DNA of 33,187 bases from assembly GCA_018657495.1 (NCBI GenBank), contig JABHXA010000022.1, positions 1-33,187 of the forward strand, given 5' to 3'. Position numbers and translations under genes: made by a program. The DNA comes from Fidelibacterota bacterium. GTDB taxonomy: Bacteria > Fidelibacterota > Marinisomatia > SCGC-AAA003-L08 > JACNLC01. The notes beneath the pieces were generated by a model, which saw only the letters and a list, made by a program, of their open reading frames with translations, ran no database searches and was not told where the DNA came from. Each line of letters opens with the position of its first letter. The first letter of the stretch is position 1. Of the stretch, positions 1-8,558 are shown in pieces.

Positions 1-130
1 CGTTAGCTTTAATAGTTCTGTTAAATGATAGGGAAATCTAATTGTCGTTGAGGGTATATTATAGTTGTCGCTGGAGAGTAAATAAACAGAATGCAGTTTA
101 TTATGGTAAAGTGGATACAAATGTATCGTA

Positions 131-160
131 TTGAGTACATCAATAAGCTAATAATATAAA
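131..160 (+). promoter_or_regulatory. Weak candidate promoter upstream of gene 1
   Basis: A TTGAGT hexamer (131-136) is followed after 18 bases by TATAAA (155-160), about 75 bases before the gene 1 start. This resembles a sigma-70 promoter, but the leader (1-235) is so AT-rich that such matches arise by chance, and FCB bacteria often use other promoter consensus sequences. I see no coding frame, clear Shine-Dalgarno site or stable hairpin in the rest of 1-235; stops occur in all frames. Confidence 0.2.
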
Positions 161-235
161 AAGACAAAATAGTCGGAAATACGTAATATCTATTGTTTCT
201 CCTTATGAAGTCTCAGATATATTGAAATAAAAATT

Positions 236-3200
236 ATGAAATATAAAAGAATAATGATTAGGACTCTATTAATCCCTTTCTTGTTAGCGTTTGTTTGGTC
301 GGTTGATTTAAATAATGCCTCGCTATCATTTCCAGTAAACGGAGAAGGTTATATCTCATTGGGAAACCCCAATGTAAATCATATAACTTTTGAAGCCTGG
401 GTCAGATTGGCACCCAACGATGATGATGCATTAATCGCATCAAAATATGGCTCATGGGATGTAAAAATTGTCAACGACAGGCTTCAGTTTTCAATGGTTC
501 AAGAATGGGATTACCTTTGGACCACCAATTATGGTTATGGCACCGGCACCCAATACGATGATGCCAGTTATGTGTCCTCACATAACTTATGCAATTATGG
601 GCAGAATGCTGGATTATTCGGTACCCACAATCTGTATTCTTCCCCTGATCTTAACTATTACTACGACGCTGGTACCTGTGGTTATCACGATTGCATCAAT
701 AATTGTAATTATTATAATGACTATAGTAACCAGGAGGCCTGGTATTGGAACAATGAACAAACGTATTCGGAAGGTGGATGCTCAGAATGGCATTACGACT
801 TATCTGCTGGAAGAGCTCATTATATGTCTGGTGGTGTTGGATATTGTGAAAGTGCCTGTTATCATGATTATACTCAAGCAGCGGACTGGGGTAATCAAAA
901 TACCTGTTCCACAATAAATTCCTCCCGACAAACCGGGACATATTCAATTTCAGCCACAAATACATACGATTTTTCAAGTGAATGGCATCATGTTGCTGTT
1001 TCTTTTAATGGTTTGACCATGAAGATTTTTGTCAATGGTATTGAAGAAGGCACCAGGACTGATTATCATGCTAACGGGACCATGACTGCAAATTACAACA
1101 ATGTACCTACCTATACTTATGCTCATCAAAATGGCAGTCCTTATTTACAAACGAGAGTTTATCATAATTCTAACGCAATAAAATTAGGCAAGAATACCCA
1201 GATCGCCGGCCAATTTGTTGGTTTAATGGATGATGTAAGATTTTGGAATATTGGTAGAAGCGGCTCAGAGATCAGTCAAAATAAACACTGGAGTATTATT
1301 ACTCCTGATGAAAATGGCAATGTGGCATATTACAAATTTAATCAGTCAGGAAATCTTGGCCTCAATGCCAATGGTCTGCTGGGAAGCTCTGCAGTTGGTG
1401 GCGGGATTGTATCAGTACCTTTACCCAGGCCAGCTGTTTTTACCGTATATGCTCAGGATGGAGAAGATGTACAAAACATTCAAGTGACCTGGGTAGATGA
1501 TACCATTGAAAATAATACTGGAAGCTTCAAAATATATCGAAATGGCAATTCATACACATCCGTTTCAGGTGTAGCAGAATCATGGACTAATTCTTATCCA
1601 GCCGCTGATGCCGGCATATTTTATAACTATTGTATTACGGCCCTGAATGGCAATACAGAATCGGATGCCTATTGCGATGTAGGATTTATCGATCAGACCG
1701 GAAGCATGTCCGGTCATATTGAAACCTCTGGCGGCAGTGATGTACAGGATGTAAAATTAGAAATAACTCCAAATGACGGTTCTCCAATTGGTACATCTAT
1801 CAGTTTTGACGGTGTCAATGATTATCTTGATTTAACACCATTTTACCCTCAATCAAATTGGGATAAAATTGGATACCAGCAAAATCAAAATGGCTCTCCA
1901 CCTGCAACATTTGACTTGTCAAATTCAAATTTTACGATTGAAGCATGGGTGAAGGCTTCATCAACCAGCAATCGCCTTCCAATTCTGTCATTAGAAAATA
2001 CCACAGCAAATAAAGGATTATACTTATTTACAAATTCCAGCCATCAGGTACAAGTTGATCTTACCAATCAAGCTGGCCCTCACTCTTATCTAAATGGAGT
2101 TTGGGATACAGGTGAAAACTATACGGATCTCACAACTGAACCGTATTTGAATAGCCTTGGGTCATGGCAGCCACCTGAAGAATGGACAGATGTAAATGGC
2201 AATGGTGCATGGGATGGCCCAGAACCATTTACAGATTGGGACTTGAATGGCTATTGGACATCTGATGTAGAAACATATACCGACCTGAACTTCAATCTTC
2301 AATGGGATCCTCCTGAATCCTTTACAGATTATAATGGCGATGGCAGATGGAATGATGCCGAACCTCTTAACGATCTCAATGGAAATGCAATTTGGGATGA
2401 TGGTGAACCATTTAGTGACATAAACAATAATTTCACCTGGGATGAAGGTGAAGAATTTACAGACACAAACGAAAATAGCGCCTGGGATCCACCAGAATCA
2501 TACACAGATACAGATGGCAATGGTCAATGGGATGCAAGAGAACCATTCACTGATTTTAATGTAAATGGCGAGTGGGATGAGGCTGAACCATTTGCCGATT
2601 ACAATGGTAATGGCCAATACGATGCCAATATTAATGAGCCATTTACAGATTCAGATGGGAACGGCTCCTGGTTTAGTGGTGAGCAACTATTTGATGTAAA
2701 TAACAATAATGTCTGGGATGACGCTGAACCTTGGACGGAATTAAATGATGAGGTAACGAATAATTCATGGCACCATGTGGCAGTAAGAAATACCGGTGGT
2801 GTCTTTCAGATGTTTGTCGATGGCAGGCCATCTGGCTCACCGACTAATATGTCGCCATCTATTGATGCCAATGATATTTACATTGGCAGGGATAGTGTAG
2901 GTCACTACTTCTCAGGCTCACTCGATGAGATACGGATATGGAATTATGCAAGAAGTGATAGTGATATGCTTATTTATCATGATTTAACTCTTAGAGGGAA
3001 TGAAACTGGGCTTCTTGGATATTGGAAATTTGATGAAAATATCTTTTTAAATGCGTTTGACGCAACCACAAATAACAATCATGGCCTTTTAAAAGGTGCT
3101 GCATGGAACCCACAAAATTCAGAAGTGACCATGGGTGGGTATACAGATTTTTATGGTAATTATAATATCTCAAAAATCTCTTATGGCAGTGGAACTCAAT

Positions 3201-6200
3201 ATAAAATATTGCCATCAAGACCTCTTCATGAATTTTCGCCTGTATTTAAATTGAGGACCTTAAATGGATCCAATCCAATTGCGGATCAGGTAGATTTTGA
3301 AGACACCTCAAATTATCCAGTCGCCGGTGTTGTCAGGTATGTTGGTACAGACTGCTTTGCTGCAGATGTGTTTGTATATCTGGATGGACAGCCGGTATCG
3401 GGGGGCATTACAAGTCAATTTGGTGAATTCAGCTATGATGTTCCAATTGGTCAACATTATCTCTCACCGGTTCATGGACTTGGGGACTTCAGACCTGAAC
3501 ATTATCCATATTGCTACAATCCTGATCCTGACCTAGCGGATTGTCCTTCCCCTCATAATTTTACTACACCGGTAACAAATATTCTATTTTACGATCACCA
3601 CAAAAACAAACTTACAATCGATGTAAGTGGCGGTACCTGTGATTTATCACTTGGCGCCGTCGAAGTGAGGGTTCAAAGTACTGATCCATCCTCATGTCTG
3701 GATGAGGTTTATACAACTGATGCTACTGGACATTTGGAATTACTATTACCTCCGATATCTTACATTGTAAACGTCGATCTACTGGATTATCCTCTAATCA
3801 CTGCCGATTCGAATCCTGAATTTGGTCCAAGAACTGCTAGCCTTATAGCTGGTGATTTAGATTTGACCTATAAATACTATGCACCACCAAATATTACGCT
3901 TGAAAACATTCCATCAGGGTGTATGGGTGAATCGAATGTAGAAATACCAATTTATTATCAATACGATAGTGATACACTGGGTATTAAGATTTTTGAACAG
4001 TATGGATATTATAACGGCAGTGAGTATTTGCATTGGTATGAAACACCTGATATTTTAAAAGCCAACGCTGAATGTGCTGTTCAGCAGGCTGATGCCTATA
4101 TCACAGATAATGTTGCTGATATACCTGGCGGTGCACAGGAACAAACCTTATACAATGGACATGGCTTCTGGGTTGTAAATGTTGGTCAGCCCAATATCCT
4201 CTCAGGCGGTGGTCATCCATTCCAGGAAAAAATCGAAGTTATGGTTCAAAATGCCAACGGTACCGATACCGAAACAGTATGGGCATTAATACAGGGTAAA
4301 TTTGCTCGGAATCAGGCATTCGCTACAACAGGCCCTGATGTACCTACATTGATTTTGCGCGATCCTCCAGGCGATGGAAGTTTTGCTTATATGAACGAAA
4401 CCTCAAGTTCATGCATGACGACCAGTATGAATCTTGGAACCAGTTTTGGTGTGAATATTGGAGCTGAGGTTCATGTTGGTGCTGAATTCGAAGTGGGAAC
4501 AGTTTACCCAATTCCATATTTTGGTGTTGACACAGAAATACATGCGGATATGAGTGCATCAATGGGTGTGACTATTGAAGGGTCAGCTGGGCATGAGCTG
4601 GAAATTTGTACAGAAGTATCTGAAACATTCCTGACATCTGCAAATAGCGATATTATTGGTCACAATGGCGATGTATTCGTTGGTGGTGCTCTCAATATTT
4701 TATATGGTATCACAGATAATATATGGTTATTCTCCTCAGATTCCCTGAATAATACTGGTGGGGATTGGGATAGTGGCGATCATATGCAGCCATCACCAAA
4801 TGATGCTATAGTTGAATATAGTATACATAATATTGGAGACTGTGTAATCAAAACTGACAGGGGACTATTTATTGCTCCTGATGGTTTTGCAACAACCTAC
4901 ATATTTACCGAACAATATATTCTTGATTTTATGATTCCTCAATTAGAATTCCTAGCTGCCAATGCAGATAATGTTGAACCGGGAGAACCTTACACTGATG
5001 AAAATAATAATGGTCAATATGATTCCGGTGAAGAATTTGTCGATCTAAATACCAACGACCAATATGATGAAGATTATACACAGAGTATTAATGATTTCAA
5101 TGCTGATATTGCTCAATGGATGTCACATGTCAATCGAAATAACTATCTAAAAAATACGGCTACACTTAGAGAAAATATTTCATTTTCTGCCGGTGCCGAT
5201 TATGAATATGCCTTCTCCGGTTCACGATCTTCATCAACGTCTGCCGAATTTTCAATGAGCATTGAGAATTCGCTGGCAATAGCCTTGGGAGCAGATGTAA
5301 ATGGTATAGGAGTCGGCTCCACAATGGAAATGACATTTGGATTAAGCATAGGTGCAGGTGTTACTTTTTCAAATGAAAATACAACAACAACAGGATTCAC
5401 CTTATCAGATGATGACATAGGAGATGGTTTTACTGTTGATATTATGGTTGACCCAGTTTATTCAACGCCCGTTTTCAAATTGATAAGTGCCGTGACCAGT
5501 TGTCCTTATGAATATGAATATGCAGTAGATATTACCAATCCTAGCGGTTCTGTTGAATCTGGTGTTGTTCTGAGTATTGCCACCGTGCCGAGAGATGTGC
5601 CGGTATTCTCTGTTGAAACAAATAATATTCTGCTAAATGTTCCACCTGATGAAGTTGCAGCATACACGGTATTGTTAGGAAATGCCAGCGAAACTCCTCC
5701 AAACGGCGAGATCAGAACGTATAATTTATCAGTAAACCAAAGCACAAATCCTCACGGGGCAACAATCCGAATTGGTGGTGTGGCAGTTGAAGGCATCATA
5801 CCCTATACTATCGGCGCTTTTGAAAATATCAATGCAACGATAACTATTGAGAGAGGTCCAGTTGAGTACGAATACGATGGCATCGAGCTAGTTTTCCAAC
5901 CTAGCTGTGATCCATCCAGGGCAGTTTCACAATTTTTAACTGCCCGTTTTATTCCACCTTGTTCGCCGGTAAGTCTTGTTGATTTTGGTGATAACTGGGT
6001 AATCAATATCAGTAATGAGGACTCACTAAATATCACTCTCACAGACTATGATCTGGAGGATCAGTATTTACAGGAGTTGAGACTTGAGTATAAACTCCAT
6101 GGGACAAACCAATGGATACTTGGTCCCGCAATTTCAAAAGATTCAGTATCTACAGAAGTAGAATATTCTACCCTGACATGGCAGGTCGGATCTATAGCCG

Positions 6201-8476
6201 ATGATGAATATGATGTTAGAGCAGTTGCACAATGTGAAGCCAATCAGACTTATACAAACTCGGTAATTGGTGTTATTGACAGAGTTAGACCAGGGGTTAT
6301 TGGCTCTCCAAATCCGCAGGACGGTGTACTTGAACCCAATGACGAACTTTTTGTCCGTTTCACAGAAAATGTCAATTGTAATAAAATCAATCCTCCGCTA
6401 CATATCTTACTAGATGATCTGGAGAATGCCCTAAGCATTCCACGAGATTTTGTCTGTGCCGATGATCAAATTTATATAATGCCAACCATGCCTGATCCAT
6501 TTATGGAAAACCGTACACTGACAGCGCAGTTGGTCACAATTGAGGATATGTATGGTAATACAACTGAGCAGACCGTTTCATGGGACAGTTATGTAAATAA
6601 AAATCTAATGAGATGGGAAACTGCCAGAGTAAATCCGATCAAATATCCCAATGATCATCTTTCATTTGAAGCTACATTGGAGAATACAGGCAATAATTTT
6701 GAATTATGGAATCTAACCAATTTACCAGGTTGGCTTACTGCTGATGTGTCCGAAGGCGAATTGGATGCGCTTGAAACCGTTACGATAACTTTTGATGTAA
6801 GTGATAATGTCAATCCTGGTATATCAGACAATAAAATATATGCTGAAACTGCCGGTGGTAACGAAGATCTGAATATTCATCTTCGAGTATTGTGTACAGA
6901 TAATCCTGACTGGCTTGTGACAGCATCAGATTTCCAGTATACGATGTCAATCACTGCGGTATTATATGTTGAAGATGAGCTTTCATCGGATAGTTTTGAC
7001 ATGGTCTCCGCCTGGGTGGATGGAGAATTAAGGGGAGTCGCTCCGGTGACATCCTATGAAGATGTAAATATTGGCGGAAATATTGTTGATCTGCATGAGG
7101 TATTCCTCACTGTATATAGCAATCAACTTGAAGGTGAAGAAATAAAATTCAGAGTTTGGGATTCCTCAGACTGTGTTGAATATGCCTTTGTTGAAGAACA
7201 GTATGTTTTCAGCTCAGGAAATCCGCTTGGTTTACCAACTGAACCTGTTACTATTTCAGCCAGTGGAGCGATTGTTCATCGGTATGATATTTCACCCGGC
7301 TGGTCCTGGTTATCAATGAATGTCGAATCTGAAGACATGGGAATCAACACCGTTATGCAAGATATGCAGGCTGAAAATAACGATCTTATAAAAAATCAAA
7401 CACAATTTGCCCAATTTGTTGAAAGCCTTGGCTGGATTGGTGGATTAGTAGAAATGGATGCTGAGTCAATGTATCTTACCCGTGTGCAGTCTCCTCATAG
7501 TTTTGAGATTGTCGGTGATGCAGTTGATACAGATGCTTCAGAAATTACTATCGTAAATGGATGGAACTGGATAGGTTATCTACCTCAGTTTATCACCAAT
7601 ACAGATAATGCCCTTGGATCACTTGAAAGTATAACAGGTGACATTGTCAAAAGTCAATTTGGATTTGCGCAATATGTCGAAACCGTGGGATGGTTGGGCA
7701 GCCTTCCATATATGAATCCAAAGATAGGATACATGTTAAGGGCAGAAAATGCTGGAGTTCTGCATTACCCATTAGAAGATGATGGTAATGTACCGACTTT
7801 TGCCAAACAGTTCTTCTTCCCTGAGTTAGATATCGAGATGCCCTTTATCAGTGATATTGCCTCGAATAACGAATATTCAATGTCAATGATTTTATCTCTT
7901 GATAAAGGTGAAACCTCCGAAATTAGTGAGGGTGATATCATCATTGCATATTCAGGGTCAGATATTAGAGGATATGCAAATCCTACCTGGCTTGAATATT
8001 CTAATGATTTTCGCGTATTCCTTACAATTTACAGCCCTCACCAGAGTGATGAGATCATTAGATTAAAACTTTATGACTATCAGCTGGAAGATTACAAAGA
8101 GTTTGACACCTCTATAACTTTTGCTTCAGAAGATGTAATTGGAAGTATTGATCAACCTATGTATTATCAATTAATCGGATATGCCGCAGAGATACCAAGT
8201 GAATATATGTTATATCCAAATTATCCAAATCCTTTTAATCCAACGACCGAAATACGTTATAATCTGCCAGTAGACAGTAATGTAGAAATAACTGTTTACG
8301 ATATTGAAGGCAGGGAAGTAAAAACATTAATTAACAGTTTGCAAACTGCCGGATATAACAGGGTTACCTGGAATAGTACCAATAACCATGGTGGTACAGT
8401 TGCATCTGGAGTATATTTTTATCGAATGACAGCTGAAGAGTTTGTTGATATGAAAAAAATGATTATCATTAAATAG
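236..8476 (+). CDS. Giant secreted LamG / multi-domain surface protein with T9SS-type sorting domain (gene 1)
   Basis: The protein has 2746 residues. Residues 1-22 form a signal peptide (basic start, hydrophobic core, ending FVWS before VDLNN). Domains in order: LamG with a Cys-rich insert (about 23-395); Fn3-like (400-485); a regulatory-like domain (488-1009) split by a LamG that is itself split by 15-residue Asp/Asn repeats; two more regulatory-like domains; a Gly/Ser-rich region of unknown function (about 1376-1758); a Big_5-like domain (2015-2120, DGVLEPNDELFVRF); a BACON-like domain (2124-2222, GWLTADV); module M (2224-2341); two GWxW modules (about 2350-2515); a second M (2538-2650); and a FlgD-like sorting domain (about 2656-2746, NYPNPFNPTTEIRYNLP, ending MKKMIIIK). 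It should be exported by Sec and then by a type IX system; that step is inferred from the sorting domain alone. Several LamG folds suggest sugar or protein binding, but the ligand is unknown. No enzyme active site was recognised. Confidence 0.93.
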   Translation: MKYKRIMIRTLLIPFLLAFVWSVDLNNASLSFPVNGEGYISLGNPNVNHITFEAWVRLAPNDDDALIASKYGSWDVKIVNDRLQFSMVQEWDYLWTTNYGYGTGTQYDDASYVSSHNLCNYGQNAGLFGTHNLYSSPDLNYYYDAGTCGYHDCINNCNYYNDYSNQEAWYWNNEQTYSEGGCSEWHYDLSAGRAHYMSGGVGYCESACYHDYTQAADWGNQNTCSTINSSRQTGTYSISATNTYDFSSEWHHVAVSFNGLTMKIFVNGIEEGTRTDYHANGTMTANYNNVPTYTYAHQNGSPYLQTRVYHNSNAIKLGKNTQIAGQFVGLMDDVRFWNIGRSGSEISQNKHWSIITPDENGNVAYYKFNQSGNLGLNANGLLGSSAVGGGIVSVPLPRPAVFTVYAQDGEDVQNIQVTWVDDTIENNTGSFKIYRNGNSYTSVSGVAESWTNSYPAADAGIFYNYCITALNGNTESDAYCDVGFIDQTGSMSGHIETSGGSDVQDVKLEITPNDGSPIGTSISFDGVNDYLDLTPFYPQSNWDKIGYQQNQNGSPPATFDLSNSNFTIEAWVKASSTSNRLPILSLENTTANKGLYLFTNSSHQVQVDLTNQAGPHSYLNGVWDTGENYTDLTTEPYLNSLGSWQPPEEWTDVNGNGAWDGPEPFTDWDLNGYWTSDVETYTDLNFNLQWDPPESFTDYNGDGRWNDAEPLNDLNGNAIWDDGEPFSDINNNFTWDEGEEFTDTNENSAWDPPESYTDTDGNGQWDAREPFTDFNVNGEWDEAEPFADYNGNGQYDANINEPFTDSDGNGSWFSGEQLFDVNNNNVWDDAEPWTELNDEVTNNSWHHVAVRNTGGVFQMFVDGRPSGSPTNMSPSIDANDIYIGRDSVGHYFSGSLDEIRIWNYARSDSDMLIYHDLTLRGNETGLLGYWKFDENIFLNAFDATTNNNHGLLKGAAWNPQNSEVTMGGYTDFYGNYNISKISYGSGTQYKILPSRPLHEFSPVFKLRTLNGSNPIADQVDFEDTSNYPVAGVVRYVGTDCFAADVFVYLDGQPVSGGITSQFGEFSYDVPIGQHYLSPVHGLGDFRPEHYPYCYNPDPDLADCPSPHNFTTPVTNILFYDHHKNKLTIDVSGGTCDLSLGAVEVRVQSTDPSSCLDEVYTTDATGHLELLLPPISYIVNVDLLDYPLITADSNPEFGPRTASLIAGDLDLTYKYYAPPNITLENIPSGCMGESNVEIPIYYQYDSDTLGIKIFEQYGYYNGSEYLHWYETPDILKANAECAVQQADAYITDNVADIPGGAQEQTLYNGHGFWVVNVGQPNILSGGGHPFQEKIEVMVQNANGTDTETVWALIQGKFARNQAFATTGPDVPTLILRDPPGDGSFAYMNETSSSCMTTSMNLGTSFGVNIGAEVHVGAEFEVGTVYPIPYFGVDTEIHADMSASMGVTIEGSAGHELEICTEVSETFLTSANSDIIGHNGDVFVGGALNILYGITDNIWLFSSDSLNNTGGDWDSGDHMQPSPNDAIVEYSIHNIGDCVIKTDRGLFIAPDGFATTYIFTEQYILDFMIPQLEFLAANADNVEPGEPYTDENNNGQYDSGEEFVDLNTNDQYDEDYTQSINDFNADIAQWMSHVNRNNYLKNTATLRENISFSAGADYEYAFSGSRSSSTSAEFSMSIENSLAIALGADVNGIGVGSTMEMTFGLSIGAGVTFSNENTTTTGFTLSDDDIGDGFTVDIMVDPVYSTPVFKLISAVTSCPYEYEYAVDITNPSGSVESGVVLSIATVPRDVPVFSVETNNILLNVPPDEVAAYTVLLGNASETPPNGEIRTYNLSVNQSTNPHGATIRIGGVAVEGIIPYTIGAFENINATITIERGPVEYEYDGIELVFQPSCDPSRAVSQFLTARFIPPCSPVSLVDFGDNWVINISNEDSLNITLTDYDLEDQYLQELRLEYKLHGTNQWILGPAISKDSVSTEVEYSTLTWQVGSIADDEYDVRAVAQCEANQTYTNSVIGVIDRVRPGVIGSPNPQDGVLEPNDELFVRFTENVNCNKINPPLHILLDDLENALSIPRDFVCADDQIYIMPTMPDPFMENRTLTAQLVTIEDMYGNTTEQTVSWDSYVNKNLMRWETARVNPIKYPNDHLSFEATLENTGNNFELWNLTNLPGWLTADVSEGELDALETVTITFDVSDNVNPGISDNKIYAETAGGNEDLNIHLRVLCTDNPDWLVTASDFQYTMSITAVLYVEDELSSDSFDMVSAWVDGELRGVAPVTSYEDVNIGGNIVDLHEVFLTVYSNQLEGEEIKFRVWDSSDCVEYAFVEEQYVFSSGNPLGLPTEPVTISASGAIVHRYDISPGWSWLSMNVESEDMGINTVMQDMQAENNDLIKNQTQFAQFVESLGWIGGLVEMDAESMYLTRVQSPHSFEIVGDAVDTDASEITIVNGWNWIGYLPQFITNTDNALGSLESITGDIVKSQFGFAQYVETVGWLGSLPYMNPKIGYMLRAENAGVLHYPLEDDGNVPTFAKQFFFPELDIEMPFISDIASNNEYSMSMILSLDKGETSEISEGDIIIAYSGSDIRGYANPTWLEYSNDFRVFLTIYSPHQSDEIIRLKLYDYQLEDYKEFDTSITFASEDVIGSIDQPMYYQLIGYAAEIPSEYMLYPNYPNPFNPTTEIRYNLPVDSNVEITVYDIEGREVKTLINSLQTAGYNRVTWNSTNNHGGTVASGVYFYRMTAEEFVDMKKMIIIK
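530..955 (+). other. Cys-rich insert in the N-terminal LamG of gene 1
   Basis: This roughly 140-residue segment interrupts the LamG between the strand ending VQEWDYL and the strand SSEWHHVAV. It is rich in Tyr, Asn and His and contains eight cysteines, including CGYHDCINNC and CSEWHYDLS. The rest of this LamG has almost no cysteine. Its best match in the window is the second, not the first, Cys-rich insert of gene 2 (CGYQTCANNC, CSEFHYDIS). I recognise no named family. The even cysteine number fits disulfide bonding in an exported protein. Confidence 0.7.
1697..3262 (+). other. Three-level nested domain: regulatory-like > LamG > Asp repeats (gene 1)
   Basis: A carboxypeptidase-regulatory-like domain begins with GSMSGHIETSGG and VQDVKLEIT, then breaks off. 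A LamG starts at about 1799 (ISFDGVNDYLDL). It breaks before its WHHVA strand, where the 15-residue repeat array lies, and resumes at 2768. The LamG ends near 3108 and the outer domain resumes with GGYTDFYGNYNISKI, ending with FKLRTL. Both outer halves fit one canonical domain when joined. The boundaries are by eye, within about 15 residues. Confidence 0.75.
2165..2740 (+). repeat. 13-unit array of 15-residue Asp/Asn repeats (gene 1)
   Basis: Thirteen units follow the consensus W-D-x-x-E-P-F-T-D-x-N-G-N-G-x, with a 45-bp period. Unit 3 has 16 residues and unit 11 has 17. A degenerate unit precedes the array at about 2099. Each unit has a DxNxNG loop followed by acidic residues, like the Ca2+-binding loops of EF-hands, dockerins or thrombospondin type 3 repeats, so calcium binding is likely but inferred. 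The array lies inside a LamG, in the loop before the WHHVAV strand. Confidence 0.88.
4361..5510 (+). other. Conserved Gly/Ser-rich region of unknown function (gene 1)
   Basis: This region begins with ILRDPPGDGS and ends near FKLISAVTSCPYE. It contains alternating small/hydrophobic stretches (SMNLGTSFGVNIGAEVHVG; SMSIENSLAIALGADVNGIG) that look like long amphipathic beta strands, separated by a helical-looking segment around EEYI/QYILDFMIPQLEFLAAN. I recall similar segments in very large LamG proteins of Bacteroidota, but know no function. Gene 2 carries the equivalent at 12948-14088. The paired Gly/Ser strands could suggest a membrane-inserting hairpin; that is speculation. Confidence 0.55.
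4976..5077 (+). repeat. Two-unit copy of the Asp/Asn repeat in the central region (gene 1)
   Basis: The stretch EPGEPYTDENNNGQYDSGEEF then VDLNTNDQYDEDY has the same 15-residue pattern as the array at 2165-2740, but lies about 750 residues downstream within the conserved central region. Gene 2 has the equivalent at 13551-13652. A Ca2+-binding role is inferred from the DxNxNG loops. Confidence 0.75.
6905..7258 (+). repeat. Module M, first copy in gene 1
   Basis: A roughly 110-residue module with a PDWxVxxxxFQYTM lead-in, an acidic segment, ELRGVAP, a conserved strand FLTVYSNQ, then FRVWD and a closing G-L-P-T-E-P. Eight copies occur across the three genes: two in gene 1 (second at 7846-8185), two in gene 2 and four in gene 3. 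I do not know a named family, though similar segments occur in other FCB secreted proteins. Confidence 0.7.
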
Positions 8477-8520
8477 AAAAAAATTAAGTAGAAATTTTAC
8501 AATGAATAGAAAAAAATTAA
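8472..8520 (+). repeat. 16-bp direct repeat at the gene 1 / gene 2 junction
   Basis: AATAGAAAAAAATTAA occurs perfectly at 8472-8487 and again at 8505-8520, 33 bases apart. The first copy contains the TAG stop of gene 1. The second lies inside the optional N-terminal extension of gene 2. This indicates a small duplication of intergenic sequence and argues that the 8502 start is not the native one. Confidence 0.8.
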
Positions 8521-8546
8521 ATTTAACAGAAATTAAACTCAAGAAT

Positions 8547-8550
8547 AGGA
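8547..8550 (+). promoter_or_regulatory. Ribosome binding site favouring the 8559 start of gene 2
   Basis: AGGA lies 8 bases before ATG 8559. No comparable purine run precedes the alternative ATG at 8502. From 8559 the protein begins directly with a normal signal peptide (MKSITRILSF...). Confidence 0.5.
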
Positions 8551-8558
8551 TTAACTCA

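Noticed and set aside
2165..2740. CRISPR-like or non-coding tandem repeat
   Set aside because: The 45-bp period is a multiple of three, the DNA is only loosely conserved, and the repeat is clear only at the protein level in the frame of gene 1.
8502..8558. Extended start of gene 2 at ATG 8502
   Set aside because: The extra 19 residues are highly charged, precede a complete signal peptide, include a duplicated piece of intergenic DNA, and lack a Shine-Dalgarno site. It remains possible but less likely than 8559.
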